A stretch of DNA of 64,000 bases from Streptomyces fradiae ATCC 10745 = DSM 40063 (GTDB lineage: Bacteria > Actinomycetota > Actinomycetes > Streptomycetales > Streptomycetaceae), in contig NZ_CP023696.1 of assembly GCF_008704425.1 (NCBI RefSeq), forward strand, positions 5,186,501-5,250,500. The letters run 5' to 3'. This document shows, in pieces, positions 20,170 through 27,857 of the stretch. The notes under the pieces were generated by a model. It had not been told where the DNA came from, searched no databases, and was given only the letters and a program-made list of their open reading frames with translations. The position numbers and the translations under genes were made by a program. Within the stretch, counting starts at the first letter, position 1. Every line of letters starts with the position of its first letter.

Positions 20170-21843
20170 TCATTCGCGCCGGTCCGCCACGGGAGCGTCC
20201 CGCCGGTCCGTCGCGGAGGCGCCGTCCCGGCCCGGGGGGACGGCCGGCGTCTCCCGGCCGCCCGGCGCCGGGGCACCCGGCCCGCCCGCGCCCGGCCCGC
20301 CCGCGGCGGTGCTTTCGCCGGTGGGTTGCGGGCCGCCGATGTTCCGCAGGACCGTGACCGTGACGAGGGCGCCGAGTGCCACGAGCGCGGCGCAGATGGC
20401 CGCCGCCGTCCGCAGACCCTCGGTGAAGGCCGCGCGGGTCACGGCGAGCAGCGCGTCTCCGGTGGCCCCGGACAGCTCCCCGGCCGCGTGCACGGCGCCG
20501 CCGAGCGTGTCCCGCGCGGCCCGCGCGGCGCCGGCGGGGACGCCCCGCGGGAGCGCGCCGTCGATCTGGCCGCGGTACACGGCCGTACCGATGCTGCCGA
20601 TGGCGGCGACGCCGAGCCCGAGGGCGAGCTCCTGGACTGTCTCGGCCACGCTGGACGCGGCGCCCGCGCGCTCGGGAGGTGCGGAGCCCACCGCCAGTTC
20701 GAGGCCGAGGATCATCACCGGGGCGACACCGAACGACATGCAGAACACGCCGGCGGTGAACAGCCCGATCGGTGAGCCGGTATCCATCCGCGACAGCAGG
20801 AGGAAGGCGCCACACGACACGAGCAGACCGGCGCCCATGACGAACGGCTGGCGGATCCTCCGGATGGCCTGGGCGGTCACCGCCGCCCCCACCACGACGC
20901 CGCAGGCCATCGGCATCATCCACAGCCCGGCGCGCAGCGGCGACAGACCGCGCACCAGCTGGAGGTACTGCGCGACGAAGAAGAGGGTGCCCGACATCAC
21001 GAGGACGGCGAGGCCCATGATGCCGAGCGCCGGGCCGAACCGCGGCGCTGAGAACAGGCCGAGGTCGAGCAGCGGATCGGTCAGGCGGCGCTGCCGGTGC
21101 ACGAAGAGCGCGCCGACCGCGAGACCGCCCACGATGGCCGACGCGCCGAGTGCCCCCGGCCCGTGCGCGGCGATGTCCTTGATGCCGTGGATGACACCGA
21201 GGACGGCGACCACGGACATCGCCGCGCTCAGGACGTCCACCCGGCCGGCGTCGCCGCTGCGGTGCTCGGGCAGCAGGAGCGGCCCGGCCACGAGGAGGAG
21301 CAGCATCACGGGGACGCCGATCAGGAAGACCGAACCCCACCAGAAGTGCGCCAGGAGCGCGCCGCCCGCCAACGGGCCGATCACACTGCCCGCGGAGAAG
21401 CAGACCGTCCACACACCGATGGCGACCGTGCGCTGCCCGGGGTCGTGGAACATGTTGCGGAGCAGCGCCAGGGTGCTGGGCGCGAGCGTCGCGCCGGCGA
21501 TGCCGAGCAGGGCGCGGGTGGCGATCAGCATCTCCGAGCTGCTGGAGAAGGCCGCCAGCGCGGACGCGGCACCGAACGCGGCTGCACCGAACAGCAGCAG
21601 GCGGCGTCGTCCGATCCGGTCGCCCAGGGTTCCCATCATGACCAGGAACCCGGCCATCAGGAATCCGTAGATGTCCATGATCCAGAGCAGCTCGGCGCCG
21701 CTGGGCCGGAGGTCGGCGCTCAGATGCGGCACCGCCAGGTACAGGACGCTCAGGTCCATGGAGAGGAGCAGGGTGGGCAGGGCCAGGACGGCCAGTCCGA
21801 TCCACTCCCGCCTGCCCGCGGTGGGAGGAGCGTCTGCGATCAC
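20170..21843 (-). CDS. MFS multidrug efflux pump, 14-TM DHA2 (EmrB/QacA-like) type
   Basis: 557 aa. Many hydrophobic helices are visible, consistent with 14 TM segments. DHA2 signatures include LDLSVLYLAVPHLSADL in TM1, GTLGDRIGRRR in the loop after TM2, and the motif C-like GSVIGPLAGGAL in TM5. The ~60-residue C-terminus is Gly/Pro-rich and cytoplasmic. The GTG at 21843 follows GAGGGG. It is downstream of the ABM-domain gene (88 bp gap), probably in one operon behind a SoxR-type box. Inferred role: export of a redox-active or toxic compound by proton antiport. Confidence 0.85.
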   Translation of the reverse strand: MIADAPPTAGRREWIGLAVLALPTLLLSMDLSVLYLAVPHLSADLRPSGAELLWIMDIYGFLMAGFLVMMGTLGDRIGRRRLLLFGAAAFGAASALAAFSSSSEMLIATRALLGIAGATLAPSTLALLRNMFHDPGQRTVAIGVWTVCFSAGSVIGPLAGGALLAHFWWGSVFLIGVPVMLLLLVAGPLLLPEHRSGDAGRVDVLSAAMSVVAVLGVIHGIKDIAAHGPGALGASAIVGGLAVGALFVHRQRRLTDPLLDLGLFSAPRFGPALGIMGLAVLVMSGTLFFVAQYLQLVRGLSPLRAGLWMMPMACGVVVGAAVTAQAIRRIRQPFVMGAGLLVSCGAFLLLSRMDTGSPIGLFTAGVFCMSFGVAPVMILGLELAVGSAPPERAGAASSVAETVQELALGLGVAAIGSIGTAVYRGQIDGALPRGVPAGAARAARDTLGGAVHAAGELSGATGDALLAVTRAAFTEGLRTAAAICAALVALGALVTVTVLRNIGGPQPTGESTAAGGPGAGGPGAPAPGGRETPAVPPGRDGASATDRRDAPVADRRE

Positions 21844-21931
21844 GGGAGATCCCCTCTGTATGGCCGCGGATGTGCCGGCTCGGCCGCCGCGGTGCGCGGA
21901 CGCCGTGCGGTTCCCACGCCGTGCCCGCCCG

Positions 21932-22672
21932 TCAGGCCGCTGTCCCGCCGGGGGCGGTGAGGCCCCCGTGCGGGCGGCAGCGCCGGCCGGGTCCGTGCGT
22001 GAGTCCGGTGAACTCCTCGACCTTCCGCCACTCGGGGGTCTGTGCCGGGTTCTCCAGGAAGGTGCGGTGCGACTCCTCGTCCAGCCACTCGGAGTAGTTG
22101 AGCACCTGGGTGCCGTCGAGGCCGATCAGGAAGTGCCGGGAGATGCCGCCGGGTGTGGGCTCCGGCTGGGTGGCGTCGGCGTGGCAGACCGCGTCCGACC
22201 AGGCCCGCGCGGCCGCCGCCTCCTCGAAGGCGAAGGTGGTGATCACGATGCAGGTGGGGACGTCGCGGGTGCCGGTGACGCTGCTGCGGTGCGGGCGGCA
22301 CAGGAGGGGTTCGGGTCCCTGGGCGCCGCCGGCCGCCGCGGCGATCCGGGCGTCGAGCCCCGCGCGACCCGCCCTCTCCGCGTCGCCGAGGCCGCCCGCG
22401 TGGACTCCGCCTGCGCCGCCCGCGGTCTCGAAGGCGCGGAGCGCCTCGTCGCCGGTCCACTGTTCCCAGCCGAAGACCGTGTCGCCGCTGGTGCTGACGA
22501 AGGTGTGGACGGCGAGCAGCCCCGCGGGCCACTCACCCCGGGACCACGCGGCGAGGACGGCGTCGGCGAGCGCCCGTTGCTCCTCGTGGGTCGCGGTCAC
22601 CCAGCGGTTCAGTACGGTGACGCCGGAGTCGTCGCGGTCGACGACGGGCAGCGGAGCGGGGGCCGTGCTCAT
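21932..22672 (-). CDS. Antibiotic biosynthesis monooxygenase (ABM)-like protein, two-domain
   Basis: 246 aa. Two tandem dimeric alpha/beta-barrel segments are visible: GVTVLNRWVTATHEEQRALADAV...TFVSTSGDTVFGWEQW, and TCIVITTFAFEEAAAARAWSDAV...HFLIGLDGTQVLNYSEWLDEESHRTF. The ABM fold oxidises quinones and polyketides without a cofactor in several cases. S. coelicolor's SoxR regulon, as I recall it, includes an ABM-family gene. The ATG at 22672 follows GGAGGAG. First gene of the predicted SoxR-controlled operon with the MFS pump. The ~35-residue tail is low complexity. Confidence 0.78.
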   Translation of the reverse strand: MSTAPAPLPVVDRDDSGVTVLNRWVTATHEEQRALADAVLAAWSRGEWPAGLLAVHTFVSTSGDTVFGWEQWTGDEALRAFETAGGAGGVHAGGLGDAERAGRAGLDARIAAAAGGAQGPEPLLCRPHRSSVTGTRDVPTCIVITTFAFEEAAAARAWSDAVCHADATQPEPTPGGISRHFLIGLDGTQVLNYSEWLDEESHRTFLENPAQTPEWRKVEEFTGLTHGPGRRCRPHGGLTAPGGTAA

Positions 22673-22778
22673 GGGTCTCCTCCGGGAGGCCGGTGGTGAA
22701 TGCTGAGGCCGCGGCACCGGCCGGCCGGTGAGAGTCCTCGAACCGTCCGGCCGGTCACCCGGCTTCGAGCAGGCTCAC

Positions 22779-22798
22779 ACTTCAAGTCGCCTTGAAGT
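22779..22798 (-). promoter_or_regulatory. SoxR-type operator of the ABM-MFS operon
   Basis: Perfect 8-bp arms ACTTCAAG (22779-22786) and CTTGAAGT (22791-22798) flank a 4-bp centre. Read on the minus strand it begins with TTGACT as -35 (22796-22801), and the dyad fills the elongated spacer up to a weak -10 near 22771-22776. That is the MerR/SoxR activator arrangement. Compare the SoxR consensus CCTCAAG-N4-CTTGAGG. Confidence 0.75.
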
Positions 22799-23087
22799 CA
22801 AGGACGTTTCCTGCGGGGCGAGGGCGGTGGGCGCCATCCCCGGTGGCGCCCACGCGGCCAGGGGCGGGAGACGCCGGTCACCGCCCCGCCGACGCTGCGC
22901 GGGCCGGCCACCGTGCCGACGCCGTGGTGGCGGTGGGTCAGGCCCCGTCGGCGGCGGCGCTGTACGAGGCATCCGCCCGTCAGGCGACGAGCGCGGATCC
23001 ACCGGGGCGAGTGCGAGACCGTGGCGAAGCCGCGCGCACATTCCAGGAAAGCGCAACGGACCGACAAGCGGCCACCGACGGGGCGAA

Positions 23088-23111
23088 CCTGTGGACAGAG
23101 TTATCCACAGG
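23088..23111. promoter_or_regulatory. Inverted pair of DnaA-box-like sites
   Basis: TTATCCACA at 23101-23109 on the plus strand fits the DnaA-box consensus; 23090-23098 read on the minus strand is CTGTCCACA, one base from the Streptomyces box. Together they form the dyad CCTGTGGA-N8-TCCACAGG, 39 bp before the DUF4192 start. The rest of 22673-23149 holds the SoxR box and no gene. Confidence 0.5.
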
Positions 23112-23149
23112 GGTCGACGGATCGGCCGGTCCGGCGGGACCGTCGGGTC

Positions 23150-24625
23150 ATGAACGCACACCACGACCACACCGGTCCCCACGACGCAGGCTCCGCCGGC
23201 CGTCCGGTGCCCGTCACCACGGCCGGTTTCACCGAGGAGCCCCACGTCACCCTGCGCGGCCCGGCCGAACTGGCGGAGGCACTCCCGTACACCCTCGGCT
23301 TCTTCCCGACCGACTCGGTGGTCCTGCTCGCCCTCCACGGAGAGCACGGCCGCTTCGGCGGACGCCTCAGGCTCGGCATCCCGCCCTCGCCCCGCGAATG
23401 GACCCCGGTCGCCGAGCAGCTCGCCGAATGCCTCGTCGAGGGGTGCGAGCGGCGCGGCTCCCGCCCGGACGGCATCGTCGTCTTCCTCTGCCAGGACCCC
23501 GCCCGGGGAGAGAGCGGCCGCCGGGTGATGGAGCGGCTGCGCCCCTTCGCCCAGAAGCTCCGCACGGCGTGCGGAGCCCTCGACGTCCCCGTCTACGAGG
23601 CGCTGTGCGTCTCGGACGGCAGGTTCTGGTCCTACTGCTGCCCCGACAGCGACTGCTGCCCTCCCGACGGCACCGCCCTCGCCCCGCCCGGCACGTCGGT
23701 CATGGCGGCCGCCGCAGCGTACGCAGGCATCCACGTCCGCGGCTCACTGCGCGACATGGAGGCCAGGCTCAGGCCCCGCACCGCCCGCCCCGCCGCCACC
23801 GAGCAGGAACGCGCCCTGGACATCGCCAGCGCCGCGCTCGTCCACCGCATCCTCAGCACCGAGGCGCGTGGGAAGGTGCGGGACGACACGATCCGGCTGG
23901 CCCGCAGCCTCGTCGACCGGCTGGCCGACCACCCGCCACTCGCCGACCCGGACGCGTCCGACACCAGGGACGACGCGCTGATCAGCCATCAGGAGGCCGC
24001 CGAACTCATCGTCGGACTCCAGGACCGCCGCACCCGCGACCGCGCGGCCGAATGGATGGAAGGCCGCGAAGCCGACCACGCGCTGCGCCTGTGGCGCGCC
24101 CTGGCCCGTCGCTGCGTCGGCGCCTACGGGGAGCACGCCGCCGCGCCCCTCACCCTCGCCGGCTGGGTGGCCTGGTCGACCGCCGACGAGCCGAGCGCAC
24201 GGGTCGCCCTCGGTCTGGCGCTCGAAGCCGACCCCGAGTACGTCTTCGCCCGCCTGCTGCACCAGGCGTGCAACGAGCAGCTCGACCCGGAGACGCTCCG
24301 CGAGTGCCTGCGCGGCGAGCGCGAGGCCCGCACCCGTGCCGGGGTGAGGAGGCCGCCCGGCACCCGAGCGGCCGGCCGGGCGGGGGCGCGCGCGGTACGG
24401 CGGGGGCTGCGCGCGGCCACCGGCCGGTCCGGGGCGACCGCGCGGGCCACCCCTGACACCGGCCCCGGCACCCCAGGCCCCACCGGCCCGCCCGGACCGC
24501 GCTCCGGGGCACGCTCCGCCCGGCGCCGCCCCGCCGGGCCGACCGGCACGACCGGCCGCAGGCCGGCCGGCAGCCCGTCCGGCACGGACGCCGAGGGCGC
24601 GGGTGGCCAGGGGAGCGCCCGATGA
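23150..24625 (+). CDS. DUF4192 domain protein
   Basis: 491 aa. DUF4192 is an actinobacterial domain of unknown function, recognised from LRGPAELAEALPYTLGFFPTDSVVLLALHG near the N-terminus, PVYEALCVSDGRFWSYCCPDSDCCPPDGT in the middle (a conserved Cys-rich SYxC element) and LAGWVAWSTADEPSARVALGLALEADPEYVFARLL towards the C-terminus. The last ~95 residues are Arg/Gly/Pro-rich and probably disordered. The ATG at 23150 is the first Met before the conserved region. The paired DnaA-like sites lie in its promoter zone. Confidence 0.82.
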   Translation: MNAHHDHTGPHDAGSAGRPVPVTTAGFTEEPHVTLRGPAELAEALPYTLGFFPTDSVVLLALHGEHGRFGGRLRLGIPPSPREWTPVAEQLAECLVEGCERRGSRPDGIVVFLCQDPARGESGRRVMERLRPFAQKLRTACGALDVPVYEALCVSDGRFWSYCCPDSDCCPPDGTALAPPGTSVMAAAAAYAGIHVRGSLRDMEARLRPRTARPAATEQERALDIASAALVHRILSTEARGKVRDDTIRLARSLVDRLADHPPLADPDASDTRDDALISHQEAAELIVGLQDRRTRDRAAEWMEGREADHALRLWRALARRCVGAYGEHAAAPLTLAGWVAWSTADEPSARVALGLALEADPEYVFARLLHQACNEQLDPETLRECLRGEREARTRAGVRRPPGTRAAGRAGARAVRRGLRAATGRSGATARATPDTGPGTPGPTGPPGPRSGARSARRRPAGPTGTTGRRPAGSPSGTDAEGAGGQGSAR

Positions 24626-24740
24626 GAGCCGTGACCCCCACGCCCGTACGGCCGTTCACGTGGGTGGCGGAGTCGCCCGACCCGTGCCGCCGCACCCGCA
24701 GCGGCTGTCCGGAGCGCACAGAAGGCTCAGCAGAAGACCC

Positions 24741-26810
24741 ATGGACCTCACCGTGCCCACCCCGACCCCCCGGCGGGTTCCGACCGCGCCGGGCCGGACC
24801 CCGCGCGGCCCGGCCGGACAGCCCTCCCCGCCGGGCCGCGTCCCACCGCACGGCGGCCGCCCCGGCGAGCCGCCGCCCCTGCACCACGCCCTCGTGGGGG
24901 TCGCCCTGCCCGGACTGGTGGTCTCCGCCGAGCACGGCCAGCTCACCGGGCGCGGCCTGGAAGGCGTCTACCGGTCGGGGCGCCGGCTCCTCTCCCGCTG
25001 CCGCCTGCGAGTCCTCGGCCGCGAACCGCTCCCCGTCCGGGGCCGCCAGGTCTCGGCGGGCCTGGCCCGCTTCGTCGCCGTCGTCCGCACCCCGGCCGAC
25101 CCCGGGCCCGACCCCGGTGTCGTCGTCGAGCGCTCCCGGGACGCCGACGGTTCCGAACGGATCACGCTGCGCAACACGACCGGCCGCCCCCTCCGCCTCC
25201 CCGTCGAACTGGCCCTCGGCACCGATCTCGCCGCCCTCGGAGCCATCGCCTCCGGAAGGCCGGGCCCCGAACTGCCCGCCGCCGTCCACGGCTCGGGACT
25301 CGGCTGGACGGCACCCGACGGCGCACGGGCCGTCGTCACGGCCGACCCCCCGCCCGAAGACGCCCTGGCCTCCGCCGGACTGCTGCGGTGGGAGCTCGAC
25401 GTCGCCCCCGGCGCGGCCCGCACCATCGACCTGTCCGTCCACGCCGGGCGGCCGCTCCGGCCCGCCGGGCGCACGGGCGGCCGGCACCTCCCCGACGCCG
25501 GAGCCGAAGCCGACGACCCACGGGCCGGGAGACTCCTCAGGACGGCCCTCGACGACCTGCGCGGCCTCCTCGTCCGCGATCCGGCGCACCCCGCCGACCT
25601 CCATCTCGCGGCGGGCGTGCCGTGGCGGACGGGGCCCGCACCCGCCGAGGCGCTCTGGGCGGCCCGCATGCTCCTGCCCCTCGGCACCCGGCTCGCCGCG
25701 GGCACCCTGCGCCACGTCGCCCGGTCCCTGCGCACCGCGCCGGGACCGGCCGCGCCCGTACCCGGACCGCTCCGTGACGCGGGCCCCCACCTGCCGCCCG
25801 CCTGCACCGGAGTGGAGGCCACCCTCGCCTTCCCCGCCGTGCTCGCCGAGGCCCGCCTCTGGGGCCTGCCCGAACAGGACCTCACGGCTCTGCTGCCCGC
25901 CGCCGAGCGGTGCCTCGGCTGGCTGCGGACCGCCCTGGACGACGACGGGCTGGTGGTCGAGCCGGGACCGGCCGGGCCCGTGCGGCGCGCTGAAAGCCAG
26001 GCGCACGGCCACCGGGCCGCCGTACTCGGCGCGGCGCTCCTGGAGGCGTGCGGCCGGCCGGGCGCCGACGAGTGGCGCGACCGGACGGAGGCCATGCGGC
26101 GCCGGTTCCGCGACGGCTTCTGGCTGGACGACCCGGCGGGAGGGCGCCCCGCCGCCGCGCTCGCCGCGGATGGCCGCCCCCTGCCGCACCTGGGCGGCGG
26201 CCTCGCGCACCTCCTCGACACCGGACTGCTCGGAGCGGGCCGCCACGCCGGCGGACTGCTCGACGGGGCCCGCGCCGAGCAGGTCGCCCGGCTCCTCGGC
26301 GGCCCGGCCCTCGGCTCCGGCTGGGGGCTGCGGGGACTGGCCGCCAAGGAGCCCGGGTACAGCCCGTTCGGGCACCGCGCCGGGGCGGTACGCGTCCACG
26401 AGACGGCCGTCGCCGTGTCGGGGCTCGCAGCCGCGGGCTTCGAGGAGGAGGCGTCCGGGCTGCTGCGCGGACTGCTGGACGCCGCGGAGGCGTTCGCCTA
26501 CCGGCTGCCCGAGATGTTCGCGGGGGAGCAGCGCACCGAGGACGCCGCCGCCCCGGTGCCGCACCCGTGGGCGTGCCGCCCCGCCGCCGTGGCGGCCGCG
26601 GGGGCCGTCCACGTCCTCGCCGCCCTGGTCGGCGTACGCCCCGACGCCCCGGCCCGCACGGTCGCCGTCCAGCCGGTACGCTGCGCCCCCTTGGGGGCGA
26701 TCCGGCTCTCCGGCCTGGCCGTCGCCGGGGAGCCGTTCGCCGTACGGGTGAGCAGGCTGGGCCTCGGCATGGTCGAGGAGGCCGCCGCCGGACTTCAGTT
26801 GGGGGTGTGA
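24741..26810 (+). CDS. Glycogen-debranching-enzyme-like protein (GDE N-terminal domain plus alpha/alpha barrel)
   Basis: 689 aa. Residues about 50-260 resemble the GDE N-terminal beta-sandwich (GLVVSAEHGQLTGRGLEGVYRSGRRLLSRCRLRVLGREPLPV; ERITLRNTTGRPLRLPVELALG). The rest resembles the helical GH63/GH133-type barrel (GVEATLAFPAVLAEARLWGL). Expected catalytic-region motifs are altered: VRVHETAV where the family usually has WPHDNA-like residues, and ACRPAAVAAAG in place of CSPQAWAAG. It may have changed substrate or lost activity. Start at 24741; the ribosome site is weak. Same strand as the DUF4192 gene, 115 bp downstream. Confidence 0.75.
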   Translation: MDLTVPTPTPRRVPTAPGRTPRGPAGQPSPPGRVPPHGGRPGEPPPLHHALVGVALPGLVVSAEHGQLTGRGLEGVYRSGRRLLSRCRLRVLGREPLPVRGRQVSAGLARFVAVVRTPADPGPDPGVVVERSRDADGSERITLRNTTGRPLRLPVELALGTDLAALGAIASGRPGPELPAAVHGSGLGWTAPDGARAVVTADPPPEDALASAGLLRWELDVAPGAARTIDLSVHAGRPLRPAGRTGGRHLPDAGAEADDPRAGRLLRTALDDLRGLLVRDPAHPADLHLAAGVPWRTGPAPAEALWAARMLLPLGTRLAAGTLRHVARSLRTAPGPAAPVPGPLRDAGPHLPPACTGVEATLAFPAVLAEARLWGLPEQDLTALLPAAERCLGWLRTALDDDGLVVEPGPAGPVRRAESQAHGHRAAVLGAALLEACGRPGADEWRDRTEAMRRRFRDGFWLDDPAGGRPAAALAADGRPLPHLGGGLAHLLDTGLLGAGRHAGGLLDGARAEQVARLLGGPALGSGWGLRGLAAKEPGYSPFGHRAGAVRVHETAVAVSGLAAAGFEEEASGLLRGLLDAAEAFAYRLPEMFAGEQRTEDAAAPVPHPWACRPAAVAAAGAVHVLAALVGVRPDAPARTVAVQPVRCAPLGAIRLSGLAVAGEPFAVRVSRLGLGMVEEAAAGLQLGV

Positions 26811-26927
26811 CCACATGCGGACCGCTGCCGGGGAGAGGGCGGAGACGCGAGAGGGCGAGGAGAGGGGCCGCCGGGCCGGCGGGATCCGGCCGGAAACCAT
26901 GATCGGAGATCACCACGAGGGTGTTTA

Positions 26928-26949
26928 TCGTCAGGGAGACGACTATGAT
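26928..26949 (+). promoter_or_regulatory. Promoter with embedded operator, leaderless Nudix-HTH gene
   Basis: The inverted repeat TCGTC-AGGGA-GACGA (26928-26942) sits directly before TATGAT (26944-26949), a near-ideal -10. The -10 ends 6 nt before the ATG at 26956, so transcription probably starts at the A of the start codon. A bound repressor would cover the spacer. Confidence 0.6.
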
Positions 26950-26955
26950 CGCGGC

Positions 26956-27720
26956 ATGTCCCCCTACGACCCCTCGGCCTATCCGCCCTTCGCCGTGACC
27001 GTCGACCTGGTGGTCCTCACCGTGCGCCGCCACGCCCTGTGCGCACTGGTCGTCCGGCGCGGGGAGCAGCCGTTCCAGGGCCGATGGGCGCTTCCGGGGG
27101 GATTCGTACGGGCCGACGAGGACCTCGGGGCCGCCGCCGCGCGGGAGCTGGCCGAGGAGACCGGGCTGTGCGTGCACGATCCGGGCGATCCGGCGCCCGC
27201 GCCCGGCGCCGGTGCCCATCTGGAGCAGCTCGCCACCTACGGCGACCCGGACCGCGACCCCCGCATGCGGGTCGTCAGCGTCGCCCACCTCGCCCTCGCG
27301 CCCGACCTGCCCGCGCCCCGGCCGGGCGGCGACGCCGACAGCGTCCGCTGGGCGCCGGTCGAGGAACTGCTCAGCCCCGAGGAGGGTTTGGCGGACGAGC
27401 CGCCCGCGCCGCTCGCCTTCGACCACGCCCGCATCCTGGCGGACGGCGTCGAACGGGCCCGCTCCAAGATCGAGTACTCCTCGCTGGCCACGGCCTTCTG
27501 CCCGCCGGAGTTCACGGTCGGGGAGCTGCGGAGGGTCTATGAGGCCGTGTGGGGCGTGGCGCTCGACCCGCGCAACTTCCACCGCAAGGTGACCGGGACG
27601 CCCGGCTTCCTGGTGCCCGCCGGCGGGACCACCACGCGCCAGGGCGGCCGGCCCGCCCAGCTGTTCCGCGCCGGCGGAGCCACCCTGCTGAACCCGCCGA
27701 TGCTCCGCCCGGAAGTCTGA
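26956..27720 (+). CDS. NrtR-like regulator: Nudix domain with C-terminal winged HTH
   Basis: 254 aa. The N-terminal Nudix fold has an intact Nudix box (GFVRADE...RELAEETGL, with x5 and x7 spacing). The C-terminal ~80 residues match the NrtR-type winged helix: SKIEYSSLATAFCPPEFTVGELRRVYEAVWGVALDPRNFHRKV. NrtR proteins are repressors that sense ADP-ribose and control NAD or sugar metabolism genes. The start at 26956 lies 6 nt after a -10 box, so the transcript is probably leaderless, and a dyad in the promoter suggests autoregulation. It follows the GDE-like gene by 145 bp. Confidence 0.85.
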   Translation: MSPYDPSAYPPFAVTVDLVVLTVRRHALCALVVRRGEQPFQGRWALPGGFVRADEDLGAAAARELAEETGLCVHDPGDPAPAPGAGAHLEQLATYGDPDRDPRMRVVSVAHLALAPDLPAPRPGGDADSVRWAPVEELLSPEEGLADEPPAPLAFDHARILADGVERARSKIEYSSLATAFCPPEFTVGELRRVYEAVWGVALDPRNFHRKVTGTPGFLVPAGGTTTRQGGRPAQLFRAGGATLLNPPMLRPEV

Positions 27721-27744
27721 GGAGAACGCCGAGGGCCGGCGCGT

Positions 27745-27770
27745 CGGGGCTCCGGCGCCGCGCAGCCCCG
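27745..27770 (+). terminator. Hairpin after the Nudix-HTH gene
   Basis: 7-bp perfect stem (27745-27751 with 27764-27770) with a GC-rich 12-nt loop, 25 bp after the stop. Confidence 0.4.
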
Positions 27771-27857
27771 TCCTGCGCATAAAGTCCGAAATGCCGGGTT
27801 ATCGTGCTGCGGTACCCGCCCTGCCGCCGAGCGGTCTCACCTACCGCGAGAGAAGCG

